Shown: piece after piece, positions 1-7,074 of the stretch
How the letters are laid out: each line of letters starts with the position of its first letter
Numbering within the stretch: position 1 is the stretch's first letter
From: an uncultured Eubacterium sp.
GTDB taxonomy: Bacteria > Bacillota > Clostridia > Lachnospirales > Lachnospiraceae
Assembly (NCBI GenBank): GCA_934320655.1
Contig: CAKRFN010000020.1
Location: 1 to 39,682, forward strand
Direction of reading: 5' to 3'
DNA: 39,682 nucleotides
Program-made: the position numbers and the translations under genes
The notes under the pieces: generated by a model
What the model was told of the DNA's origin: nothing
Database searches by the model: none
Seen by the model: the letters and a program-made list of their open reading frames with translations, nothing else

Positions 1-321
1 GAGGATCTGGATATGATCTTAACAAAAAATCCTGGAATCAACATGGCAATCACAGAAGTAAAGAGGATGAGCATGAGTGACCGCATACGGGCAAGATATG
101 AGGCGCACTTGAAAGAAGTGCGCGACCGAAATGCACGGGAGGCTTATGTCAGAAATGAAGGCTGGGAGCGTGGAAGAACAGAAGGTCGTTTGCAGGAAAT
201 TTTTATGTCTGTGCAGGAGGGAGATTACTCCATTGAACGCGGCGCACAAAAGGCAGGCATGTCCATGGACGCATTCAAAAAAGTAATGGCAGAGGCGGAG
301 CAATCATTGTTGTTGAAATGA
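1..321 (+). CDS. C-terminal part of an Rpn/PD-(D/E)XK nuclease-like protein (5' end outside window)
   Basis: The reading frame is open from the first base of the window, so this is probably the 3' end of a longer gene rather than a 102-residue protein. The visible part has a charged helical stretch (RARYEAHLKEVRDRNAREAY), a Gly/Glu/Arg-rich segment (NEGWERGRTEGR) and a small C-terminal helical domain (SIERGAQKAGMSMDAF). This layout matches the tails of the Rpn family of recombination-promoting nucleases/putative transposases that are abundant in Lachnospiraceae. The catalytic PD-(D/E)XK core would lie upstream and cannot be seen, so activity cannot be judged. A stand-alone remnant starting at base 13 is possible, but no convincing ribosome binding site precedes it. 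Confidence 0.55.
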   Translation, partial: EDLDMILTKNPGINMAITEVKRMSMSDRIRARYEAHLKEVRDRNAREAYVRNEGWERGRTEGRLQEIFMSVQEGDYSIERGAQKAGMSMDAFKKVMAEAEQSLLLK

Positions 322-353
322 TGATTGTTAGCTGAAATTCATATGAAACAAAT

Positions 354-390
354 CAGGGGCTGTCCATGATCTTCTCATGCACAGCCCCTG
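354..390 (-). terminator. Hairpin terminator downstream of argG, possibly bidirectional
   Basis: A 10-bp perfect stem (CAGGGGCTGT at 354-363 with ACAGCCCCTG at 381-390) continues through one C/C mismatch into CATGA/TCATG, closing on a short loop. On the minus strand it lies 20 bases beyond the argG stop and is followed by a modest T-rich run (TGATTTGTTTCAT). On the plus strand it follows the nuclease-like gene but is followed by A-rich sequence. It therefore fits argG termination best and may serve both convergent genes. Confidence 0.65.
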
Positions 391-410
391 CAAATAACAA
401 ATCCGAGTGC

Positions 411-1634
411 TTATTTTTTATTCTTATTTACCTCTAACATACGCAGAGCACGTACCTTTAACGGCAGACCGAACAGTGTGATGAATCCCTGTGCATCGTG
501 GTGGTCGTAGTCGTTTCCGGTTGTGAAGCTGGCGAGTGACTCGCTGTAGAGAGAGTACGGAGAAGTTGTACCTGCTTTGGTGATCGTACCCTTGTACAGC
601 TTGAATTTTACTTCGCCGGTTACATACTTTTGTGTAGACTCGATAAATGCCTGCTGTGCCTCACGCAGCGGAGTAAACCATTTTCCCTCGTATACAACCT
701 GTGCCAGACGTCTTCCCATCTCCAGCTTTGCAGCCATTGTATCGCGGTCGAGGATCAGTTCCTCAAGCTGGTCATGTGCCTCCATGAGAATGGTTCCACC
801 GGGTGTCTCGTATACGCCACGGCTCTTCATGCCGACAACACGGTTTTCTACGATATCCACAATGCCGATGCCGTGCTTGCCGCCGAGACGGTTCAGCTCG
901 CGGATGATGTCAGCGACTTTCATTTCTTTTCCGTTGACAGACTTCGGCACACCTGCCTCAAAAGTCATTGTCACATATTCCGGCTCATCCGGTGCCTTTT
1001 CCGGTGTCACGCCGAGTACGAGCAGGTGCTCATAGTTGGGCTCGCAGGAAGGATCTTCCAGCTCCAGACCCTCATGGCTGATGTGCCACAGGTTACGGTC
1101 ACGGCTGTAGCTGCTGTCGGTAGAGAACGGAAGGTCAATACCGTGTGCCTTGCAGTAGTCGATCTCTGCCTGACGGGAATCCATCTGCCATTTGTCGTCA
1201 CGCCAAGGAGCAATGATCTTGATGTCGGGAGCCAGCGCCTTGATACCCAGCTCAAAACGGATCTGATCGTTTCCTTTTCCGGTAGCACCGTGACAGATCG
1301 CTACGGCACCTTCTTTTCTGGCGATCTCTACGAGACGCTTTGCGATGCCCGGACGCGCCATAGAAGTTCCGAGCAGATATTTATGCTCGTAGACAGCGCT
1401 GCCCATCACGCAGGGCATGATGTAGTCTTCTGCGAACTCGTCTGTGATGTCCTCAATATATAACTTGGAAGCGCCGGAGAGCTTGGCACGCTCGTCCAGT
1501 CCGTCCAGCTCCTCCTCCTGTCCGCAGTCGATACAGCAGCAGATAACTTCGTAGTCATAGGTCTCTTTCAACCAGGGAATGATCGCTGTCGTATCCAGTC
1601 CACCTGAATAGGCGAGAACTACTTTTTCTTTCAT
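411..1634 (-). CDS. argG: Argininosuccinate synthase
   Basis: Cytoplasmic enzyme that joins citrulline and aspartate with ATP to form argininosuccinate, the penultimate step of arginine synthesis. The N-terminus carries the ATP-pyrophosphatase P-loop AYSGGLDTT (residues 8-16). Family blocks CHGATGKGNDQIRFE and ENRVVGMKSRGVYETPGG are intact. At 407 residues it is full length. The start is set by an AGGAGG at 1643-1648 on the minus strand, eight bases upstream of the ATG. It is transcribed away from argC across a shared 324-base region, and a hairpin terminator follows at 354-390. argH, which would use the product, is not in the window. Confidence 0.97.
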   Translation of the reverse strand: MKEKVVLAYSGGLDTTAIIPWLKETYDYEVICCCIDCGQEEELDGLDERAKLSGASKLYIEDITDEFAEDYIMPCVMGSAVYEHKYLLGTSMARPGIAKRLVEIARKEGAVAICHGATGKGNDQIRFELGIKALAPDIKIIAPWRDDKWQMDSRQAEIDYCKAHGIDLPFSTDSSYSRDRNLWHISHEGLELEDPSCEPNYEHLLVLGVTPEKAPDEPEYVTMTFEAGVPKSVNGKEMKVADIIRELNRLGGKHGIGIVDIVENRVVGMKSRGVYETPGGTILMEAHDQLEELILDRDTMAAKLEMGRRLAQVVYEGKWFTPLREAQQAFIESTQKYVTGEVKFKLYKGTITKAGTTSPYSLYSESLASFTTGNDYDHHDAQGFITLFGLPLKVRALRMLEVNKNKK

Positions 1635-1669
1635 TTGTTTTTCCTCCTAAAATATGTAGTCAGTGATAC

Positions 1670-1698
1670 ATAGTATTTTCATACGAATGTTTTGTAAC
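1670..1698 (-). promoter_or_regulatory. Candidate argG promoter
   Basis: Read on the minus strand, GTTACA (1693-1698) and TACTAT (1670-1675) are separated by 17 bases, each matching four of six sigma-A consensus positions. This would start transcription about 30 bases upstream of the argG start codon. It overlaps the short minus-strand frame at 1679-1780, so if that frame is translated the true promoter must lie further upstream. Confidence 0.35.
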
Positions 1699-1780
1699 AA
1701 TTCAAGGCGGTCCAGAGCGCCCAAACGGCATCAGCCACTGAACAGTTACTCACATTTTCCAGTCCTTTAACATCATACAT
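1679..1780 (-). other. Short coding-like frame upstream of argG (33 codons)
   Basis: An ATG-initiated frame on the minus strand reads 33 codons and contains the stretch CSVADAVWALWTALN before ending at TGA. No ribosome binding site precedes the ATG. If one base were gained near position 1700, the frame would run on through ELLQNIRMK and end at TAG (1647-1649), directly on the argG Shine-Dalgarno sequence. It may be a decayed gene end, a leader peptide or chance. No function is assigned. Confidence 0.2.
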
Positions 1781-1840
1781 CAATTTTAGATGTAGTGCAA
1801 CTGAAAAAATATGCAAAATAAATGCATAAAACAGGTTATA

Positions 1841-1858
1841 TATGTATAATTATGCATA
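1841..1858. promoter_or_regulatory. ARG-box-like palindrome, candidate ArgR operator
   Basis: The 18 bases TATGTATAATTATGCATA equal their own reverse complement except at one base pair. AT-rich 18-base palindromes of this kind (core TGNATNNNNATNCA) are the known operator type of ArgR/AhrC. The site sits upstream of the candidate argC promoter, between two divergent arginine genes. No argR gene is visible here, so the assignment rests on form and position only. Confidence 0.5.
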
Positions 1859-1885
1859 AAATATGTGAAAAGTTGCAAAAAACAC

Positions 1886-1914
1886 TTTACGAATAGAAAA
1901 AATAGTATTAGTAT
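1886..1914 (+). promoter_or_regulatory. Candidate argC operon promoter
   Basis: TTTACG (1886-1891) and TAGTAT (1909-1914) are spaced by 17 bases, about 45 bases upstream of the argC ATG. The match is moderate, and a second TAGTAT at 1903-1908 offers an alternative -10. The ARG-box-like palindrome lies about 30 bases upstream of the -35. Confidence 0.35.
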
Positions 1915-1958
1915 AGGAAAAGATGAGTCATTAGAATCAAAAAGGAAGGTAAAATCCA

Positions 1959-3017
1959 ATGATAAAAGCAGGTATTATCGGTGCGACCGGCTATGCAGGA
2001 GCCGAGCTGGTGCGCATCTTACTCAGACATAAAGATGTAACCATCAAATGGTACGGTTCACGCAGCTATGTAGACGAAAAATATGCAAGCGTGTATCGCA
2101 ATATGTTTGAACTGGTGGAGGACAAATGTCTCGATGATAACATTGAGGAGCTGGCGGATCAGGTAGATGTGATCTTTACAGCGACTCCGCAGGGATATCT
2201 GGGCGGCATTCTGACCGAGGAACTGTTGAAAAAGGCAAAGTTCATCGATCTGAGCGCGGACTACCGGATCAAGGATGTGGCTACCTATGAAAAATGGTAC
2301 AAGATCACACACCAGTCACCGCAGCTTATCGAGCAGGCAGTTTACGGTCTGTGCGAGATCAATCGTGGACTGGTCAATGAAAATACGCGGTTGATCGCCA
2401 ATCCGGGCTGTTATACGACCTGTTCGATCCTGACTGCTTATCCGTTCGTAAAGGAAGGGCTGATCGATCCGAATACACTGATTGTGGATGCCAAGAGCGG
2501 TACTTCCGGCGCAGGCCGCGGAGCCAAGTTGCCGAACCTGTTCTGTGAGGTCAATGAAAATATGAAAGCCTACGGTGTAGCGACGCACCGGCATACACCG
2601 GAGATCGAGGAGCAGTTGGGCTATGCAGCGGGCGAGCCGGTTGTGATCAATTTTACGCCGCACCTCGTGCCGATGAACCGCGGCATTCTGGCGACGGAAT
2701 ATGCGTCGTTAGTAAAAAAAGCAGACGGAACCTATCCGACCGAGGCAGAGATACGCGCGGCTTATGACAAATATTATGCAAATGAATATTTTGTGCGTGT
2801 ACTGCCGAAGGGTGAGTGTCCGGAGACAAAATGGGTTGAGGGCAGCAATTTTGTAGATGTCAACTTTGTAGTCGATGAGCGCACCGGACGCGTCATCATG
2901 ATGGGTGCTTTGGATAATCTGGTCAAAGGTGCAGCCGGTCAGGCGGTGCAGAATATGAATCTGATGTTTGGGCTGGATGAGAAAGAGGGCTTGGAACTCG
3001 TGCCCTGCTTCCCGTAG
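1959..3017 (+). CDS. argC: N-acetyl-gamma-glutamyl-phosphate reductase
   Basis: Reduces N-acetylglutamyl phosphate to the semialdehyde with NADPH, the third step of the acetylated ornithine pathway. The N-terminal nucleotide-binding motif GIIGATGYAGAEL is at residues 5-17. The catalytic cysteine is Cys151 in NPGCYTTC, and the conserved HRHTPEIEEQL block is near residue 211. The length of 352 residues is normal for the family. The ATG is preceded by AAGGAAGG at 1942-1949. It heads the run argC-GNAT-argJ-argB-argD, and the next gene starts 49 bases downstream. Confidence 0.96.
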   Translation: MIKAGIIGATGYAGAELVRILLRHKDVTIKWYGSRSYVDEKYASVYRNMFELVEDKCLDDNIEELADQVDVIFTATPQGYLGGILTEELLKKAKFIDLSADYRIKDVATYEKWYKITHQSPQLIEQAVYGLCEINRGLVNENTRLIANPGCYTTCSILTAYPFVKEGLIDPNTLIVDAKSGTSGAGRGAKLPNLFCEVNENMKAYGVATHRHTPEIEEQLGYAAGEPVVINFTPHLVPMNRGILATEYASLVKKADGTYPTEAEIRAAYDKYYANEYFVRVLPKGECPETKWVEGSNFVDVNFVVDERTGRVIMMGALDNLVKGAAGQAVQNMNLMFGLDEKEGLELVPCFP

Positions 3018-3066
3018 CATGCCAGAACGGATCGGGTTCAGACTAAAAAAGGATAATAGGAACGGA

Positions 3067-3543
3067 ATGAAAGACGATATGAATATCAAAGATACCATAC
3101 AGATCCGCACAATGTCGGAGGACGATTATGCAGGTGTATATGAGCTGTGGATGTCAATCAGGGGATTTGGCATTCGCAGTATTGACGACTCGGCGGAGGG
3201 TGTTGCGCGGTTTTTGAAACGGAATCCGACGACCAGCATGGTTGCCGTGGACGGGACACGTATCGTGGGAGCGATCCTGTGCGGACACGACGGCAGGCGC
3301 GGATGCTTTTACCATGTGTGCGTGCATGCGGATTACCGCAATCACGGAATCGGCAAGGAGATGGCTGTCGCATGTATGCGTGCGCTGCAGGCGGAGCAGA
3401 TCAACAAGGTGAGCCTGATCGCATTCAAGAGCAACGAGGTCGGAAACCGGTTCTGGAAGAGTGTCGGCTGGACGTTCCGTGAGGATCTGAACTATTATGA
3501 TTTCACATTAAATGATGCGAACATCACGAGGTTCAACGAGTAA
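3067..3543 (+). CDS. GNAT-family N-acetyltransferase inside the arginine operon
   Basis: A 158-residue single-domain acetyltransferase. The acetyl-CoA-binding motif A is visible as VCVHADYRNHGIGKEMAVAC, with the RxxGxG/A-type pyrophosphate loop NHGIG. A C-terminal NEVGNRFWKSVGW block is typical of the fold. The start at 3067 is chosen over frames overlapping argC because it lacks the argC overlap and follows an AGGAA; the ATG at 3079 is an alternative. Its place between argC and argJ suggests a link to arginine synthesis, possibly acetylation of glutamate, but the substrate cannot be read from the sequence. Short GNAT proteins are known to act as N-acetylglutamate synthases in some bacteria. 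Confidence 0.8.
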   Translation: MKDDMNIKDTIQIRTMSEDDYAGVYELWMSIRGFGIRSIDDSAEGVARFLKRNPTTSMVAVDGTRIVGAILCGHDGRRGCFYHVCVHADYRNHGIGKEMAVACMRALQAEQINKVSLIAFKSNEVGNRFWKSVGWTFREDLNYYDFTLNDANITRFNE

Positions 3544-3632
3544 ACAGCAGCCATACCGGACGATTGCGGTATGAGTGATACAAATAAAAATTTTGCAATC
3601 GCATAATCAATACATAAAAAAGAGGAAAACGT

Positions 3633-4856
3633 ATGGAAAAGACATCAGGCGGCGTGACCGCAGCAAAGGGTTATCAGGCAGCAGCGACGGCTGCGGGCAT
3701 CAAGTATCAGGGCAGAACCGATATGGCGATGGTATACAGTGAAGTACCGGCTGCCGTGGCGGGTACATTTACGACAAACATATTCAAGGCATCTCCCGTG
3801 ATCTGGGACCGTGACATTGTAAAGGGTAGCGGCAGCGCACAGGCGATCGTTGTCAATTCAGGTATTGCCAATGCATGTACCGGAGAGGAGGGCGACCGGT
3901 ATTGCCGGATGACTGCGGATGCGGCGGCAGAGGCACTTGGCATCAAAGCAGATGCGGTACTGCTTGGTTCGACCGGAGTCATCGGTATGCAGCTTCCGAT
4001 CGATAAAATGCAGGCGGGCGCAAAGAAGCTCGCGACGCTGCTCGCATCAGACATCGATGCGGGAACACAGGCAGCGCAGGCGATCATGACGACGGATACA
4101 CATAAAAAGGAGATCGCATATACTTTCACAGTCGGAGGAAAGACCGCTACGATCGGCGGCATGGCAAAGGGCTCCGGCATGATCCATCCGAATATGTGCA
4201 CGATGCTCGCCTATGTGACGACCGATGCGGCGATTGCACAGCCAATGTTACAGAAGGCAGTGAGCGAGATCGTCGTCGATTCGTTTAACATGATCTCTGT
4301 CGATGGCGATACGAGTACGAACGATACGCTGCTCGTACTGGCAAACGGTATGGCAGGCAATGAGAAAATCACGGCAGAGGGCGCAGACTACGAGGCATTT
4401 TATGTGGCATTGAAAGAGGTCTGCACATATCTGGCAAAAGAGATGGCGGCAGACGGTGAGGGTGCAACGAAGCTGGTCGAGTCGATTGTTGAGGGTGCAG
4501 ATACGAAAGAGCATGCAAGAATTCTTGCAAAATCAGTCGTATGCTCCAGCCTGACCAAAGCGGCGATGTACGGCTGTGATGCGAACTGGGGCAGAGAGCT
4601 GTGTGCGCTCGGCTATTCCGGCGTGCAGTTTGATCCGATGAAGGTCGAGATGTATTTTAAGAGCGGTGACACAACGATGCTCATTTTCAAAGACGGCGCG
4701 GGTGTGGACTACAGTGAGGAGGAGGCTTCCAGGCTGCTGTCGAACGATCATGTGCAGATCATCTCAAAGATGAACATGGGTACGGAGACTGCAACCGCAT
4801 GGGGCTGCGACCTCACCTACGATTACGTGAAGATCAATGCGGATTACCGCTCATAA
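3633..4856 (+). CDS. argJ: Bifunctional ornithine acetyltransferase / N-acetylglutamate synthase
   Basis: Moves the acetyl group from N-acetylornithine to glutamate, recycling it; bifunctional members also make N-acetylglutamate from acetyl-CoA. The protein is a self-cleaving Ntn-hydrolase-like enzyme, and the cleavage/nucleophile site is visible as KGSGMIHPNMCTMLAY with the catalytic threonine at residue 190. The residue before it is Cys rather than the commoner Ala. The C-terminal block TAWGCDLTYDYVKINADYRS is intact and the length of 407 residues is normal. GAGGAAAA precedes the ATG. An 89-base gap separates it from the GNAT gene. Whether it is mono- or bifunctional cannot be told from the sequence. 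Confidence 0.95.
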   Translation: MEKTSGGVTAAKGYQAAATAAGIKYQGRTDMAMVYSEVPAAVAGTFTTNIFKASPVIWDRDIVKGSGSAQAIVVNSGIANACTGEEGDRYCRMTADAAAEALGIKADAVLLGSTGVIGMQLPIDKMQAGAKKLATLLASDIDAGTQAAQAIMTTDTHKKEIAYTFTVGGKTATIGGMAKGSGMIHPNMCTMLAYVTTDAAIAQPMLQKAVSEIVVDSFNMISVDGDTSTNDTLLVLANGMAGNEKITAEGADYEAFYVALKEVCTYLAKEMAADGEGATKLVESIVEGADTKEHARILAKSVVCSSLTKAAMYGCDANWGRELCALGYSGVQFDPMKVEMYFKSGDTTMLIFKDGAGVDYSEEEASRLLSNDHVQIISKMNMGTETATAWGCDLTYDYVKINADYRS

Positions 4857-4881
4857 GCAGATATAAAAGGAGATTAGACCA

Positions 4882-5781
4882 ATGGAAAACATGGACGACA
4901 TTTTACAGAAAGCACAGGTGCTCGTAGAGGCATTACCGTATATTCAGCGTTTTAACCGCAAGATTATTGTCGTAAAATACGGCGGCAGCGCGATGGTGGA
5001 CGAGGAACTGAAAAAAAGTGTCATTCAGGATGTGGTACTTTTAAAACTCGTTGGCTTTAAGCCGATCATTGTACACGGTGGCGGTAAGGAGATCAGCCGT
5101 TGGGTAGAAAAAGTAGGTATGGAGCCACATTTCATCAACGGTCTGCGCGTCACGGATGATGCGACGATGGAGATCGCAGAGATGGTATTGAATAAAGTCA
5201 ATAAATCGCTCGTACAGATGGTACAGCAGCTCGGTGTGAGCGGTGTCGGTATCACCGGAAAAGACGGCGGACTGCTCAAGGTAAAGAAAAAATATTCAAA
5301 CGGCGAGGACATCGGCTATGTCGGTGAGATCACAGAGGTCAACCCGAAGATTTTATATGATCTGTTAGAGAAGGATTTCCTGCCGATCGTCGGACCGATC
5401 GGAATGGATGATAACTATGAGTCGTACAACATCAATGCGGATGATGCGGCATGTGCAATCGCAAAGGCGGTCAGCGCGGAAAAACTCGCATTTTTGACCG
5501 ACATCGAGGGCGTGTACAAGGATCCGAGCGATAAGAGCACGCTGATCTCTGAGCTGCATCTGTCAGAGGCGAGAAAGCTCATCGAGGATGGCTTTATCGG
5601 CGGAGGCATGCTGCCTAAGCTCAACAACTGCATCGACGCGATGGAGCAGGGCGTGTCGCGCGTACATATTTTAGACGGACGGATCGCACACTGCCTGTTG
5701 CTGGAGATTTTCACCAATAAGGGTGTCGGAACCGCATTTTTAGGAGATAAGGAGCAGAAGTTTTATCATGAAAACGACTAA
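4882..5781 (+). CDS. argB: Acetylglutamate kinase
   Basis: Phosphorylates N-acetylglutamate, the committed step of the pathway. Amino-acid-kinase-fold motifs are visible: KYGGSAM (residues 32-38), VHGGGKEI (64-71), NINADDAA and the C-terminal GGGMLPKLNNCIDAM. About 25 residues precede the first beta strand, as in the hexameric arginine-inhibited kinases and unlike the short E. coli enzyme. Feedback inhibition by arginine is therefore likely, by inference. An AAAGGAG lies upstream of the ATG, and the 3' end overlaps argD by 14 bases. Confidence 0.96.
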   Translation: MENMDDILQKAQVLVEALPYIQRFNRKIIVVKYGGSAMVDEELKKSVIQDVVLLKLVGFKPIIVHGGGKEISRWVEKVGMEPHFINGLRVTDDATMEIAEMVLNKVNKSLVQMVQQLGVSGVGITGKDGGLLKVKKKYSNGEDIGYVGEITEVNPKILYDLLEKDFLPIVGPIGMDDNYESYNINADDAACAIAKAVSAEKLAFLTDIEGVYKDPSDKSTLISELHLSEARKLIEDGFIGGGMLPKLNNCIDAMEQGVSRVHILDGRIAHCLLLEIFTNKGVGTAFLGDKEQKFYHEND

Positions 5782-6970
5782 AGAGGAACAGATCAATCTC
5801 GCAGAGGAGTCTCTGCTTCACGTATATAACCGTTTTTCGCTCGTGCTCGATCACGGCGACGGCATGTATCTGTACGATACGGACGGAAAAAAATATCTGG
5901 ATTTTGCAGCCGGAATCGCTGTCATGGCATTCGGCTACCACAACGAGGAGTACAACGATGCGCTCAAGGCGCAGATCGACAAGCTGTTACATACCTCAAA
6001 CCTGTACTACAGCATGCCGACCGCGACTGCGGCACAGGAGCTGAGCCGGGTGAGCGGCATGGACCGCGTCTTTTTCACCAACAGTGGTGCGGAGGCGATC
6101 GAGGGAGCGCTCAAGGCAGCGAAAAAATATGCTTATACGCGCGATGGACATGGCGGACATGAGATCATTGCGATGAATCATTCGTTTCACGGACGCACGA
6201 TCGGTGCACTGTCCGTGACCGGAAATGCGCATTACAGAGAGCCGTTTGAGCCGCTGATGCCGGGTGTGCGCTACGCTGATTTTAATGATCTTGAGAGCGT
6301 CAAAGCACAGATCACGGACAAGACCTGTGCGATCATTTTTGAGACGATTCAGGGCGAGGGCGGTATCTATCCTGCGACGAAAGAGTTTATGGAAGGGGTA
6401 CGTGCGCTGTGTGACGAGCACGATATTTTACTCATTCTCGATGAGATCCAGTGTGGTATGGGGCGCAGCGGTCATATGTTTGCATGGCAGGGCTACGGTG
6501 TGAAGCCGGACATTATGACGAGTGCAAAGGCACTTGGCTGCGGCGTGCCGGTCGGCGCATTTCTTATGACAGAAAAGGTCGCAAAGCAGTCGCTCATGCC
6601 CGGAGATCACGGAACGACCTACGGCGGCAATCCGTTTGTGGGCGCAGCGGTCACGAAAGTCATCGAGATGATGGAGCGCGATCAGATCCCCGCACACGTG
6701 CAGGAGATCGGTGCTTATTTATCAGAAAAACTCGACGAGCTGGTCGCAAAATACGATTGCCTGACCGCACACCGCGGTGTCGGACTCATACAGGGCGTGG
6801 TCTGCACGAAAAAAGTCGGTGAGGTGTCCGCAAAGGCATTGGAGCACGGGCTGATCGTTATTACTGCGGGCAGCGATGTCCTGCGCTTTGTACCGCCGCT
6901 TGTGATCGAGAAATGCCATGTGGATGAAATGATCGAAAAACTGTCTGCGTGTCTGGATGAATTGTCGTAA
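5768..6970 (+). CDS. argD: Acetylornithine aminotransferase
   Basis: PLP-dependent class III aminotransferase converting N-acetylglutamate semialdehyde and glutamate to N-acetylornithine and 2-oxoglutarate. Visible features are the FTNSGAEAIEGALKAA block (from residue 103), SFHGRT, the LDEIQCGMGRSG segment with PLP-binding Asp225, and the Schiff-base lysine Lys254 in TSAKALGCGVPVGAF. The length of 400 residues is normal. It starts 14 bases inside argB, with AAGGAG about a dozen bases upstream, so translation is probably coupled. It is the last arg gene here; argF is not adjacent. Some homologues also act on succinyldiaminopimelate. Confidence 0.95.
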   Translation: MKTTKEEQINLAEESLLHVYNRFSLVLDHGDGMYLYDTDGKKYLDFAAGIAVMAFGYHNEEYNDALKAQIDKLLHTSNLYYSMPTATAAQELSRVSGMDRVFFTNSGAEAIEGALKAAKKYAYTRDGHGGHEIIAMNHSFHGRTIGALSVTGNAHYREPFEPLMPGVRYADFNDLESVKAQITDKTCAIIFETIQGEGGIYPATKEFMEGVRALCDEHDILLILDEIQCGMGRSGHMFAWQGYGVKPDIMTSAKALGCGVPVGAFLMTEKVAKQSLMPGDHGTTYGGNPFVGAAVTKVIEMMERDQIPAHVQEIGAYLSEKLDELVAKYDCLTAHRGVGLIQGVVCTKKVGEVSAKALEHGLIVITAGSDVLRFVPPLVIEKCHVDEMIEKLSACLDELS

Positions 6971-6989
6971 AAAATGGGTCAAACAAGGG

Positions 6990-7018
6990 TTGTAATATTT
7001 AAAAATCTCGGATAAAAT
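6990..7018 (+). promoter_or_regulatory. Candidate promoter of the comEA-comEC operon
   Basis: TTGTAA (6990-6995) and TAAAAT (7013-7018) are separated by exactly 17 bases and match four and five of six sigma-A consensus positions. The site starts 20 bases after argD and lies 56 bases upstream of the comEA start codon. No other promoter of this quality is seen before comEC. Confidence 0.55.
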
Positions 7019-7039
7019 AAATATATCGCTTTGTATGTT

Positions 7040-7064
7040 CTTTCCGGCAGCCGGTGTCGGAAAG
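7040..7064 (+). promoter_or_regulatory. Hairpin overlapping the comEA ribosome binding site
   Basis: CTTTCCG (7040-7046) can pair with CGGAAAG (7058-7064) across an 11-base loop. The right arm includes the first bases of the AAAGGAG Shine-Dalgarno sequence (7061-7067). Formed in the mRNA, it would partly mask the ribosome binding site. It could be chance; a 7-bp stem is modest. Confidence 0.3.
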
Positions 7065-7074
7065 GAGTCAACAA

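Larger units (their letters stand above)
1635..1958. other. Divergent control region between argG and argC
   Basis: This 324-base gap is AT-rich on the argC side (about 1800-1920) and of mixed composition on the argG side. It holds a candidate promoter for each divergent gene, an 18-base near-perfect palindrome at 1841-1858, a smaller inverted repeat TACATC/GATGTA at 1776-1781 and 1789-1794, and repeated TGCA half-sites around 1812-1826. It also holds a short coding-like frame on the minus strand (1679-1780). I saw no T-box motif and no transcription-terminating hairpin, so control by a DNA-binding repressor such as ArgR is more likely than a leader riboswitch. That is inference. Confidence 0.6.

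Noticed and set aside
630..1463. 277-codon plus-strand open frame
   Set aside because: It is antisense to argG, whose family motifs are unmistakable; no ribosome binding site and no recognisable domain.
1635..1958. T-box or arginine riboswitch leader for argG or argC
   Set aside because: No T-box consensus and no terminator/antiterminator pair were found.
3552..3573. CATACCG/CGGTATG hairpin between the GNAT gene and argJ, considered as a terminator
   Set aside because: The stem is only 7 bp and no T-run follows within 10 bases; the arg genes are likely one transcript.
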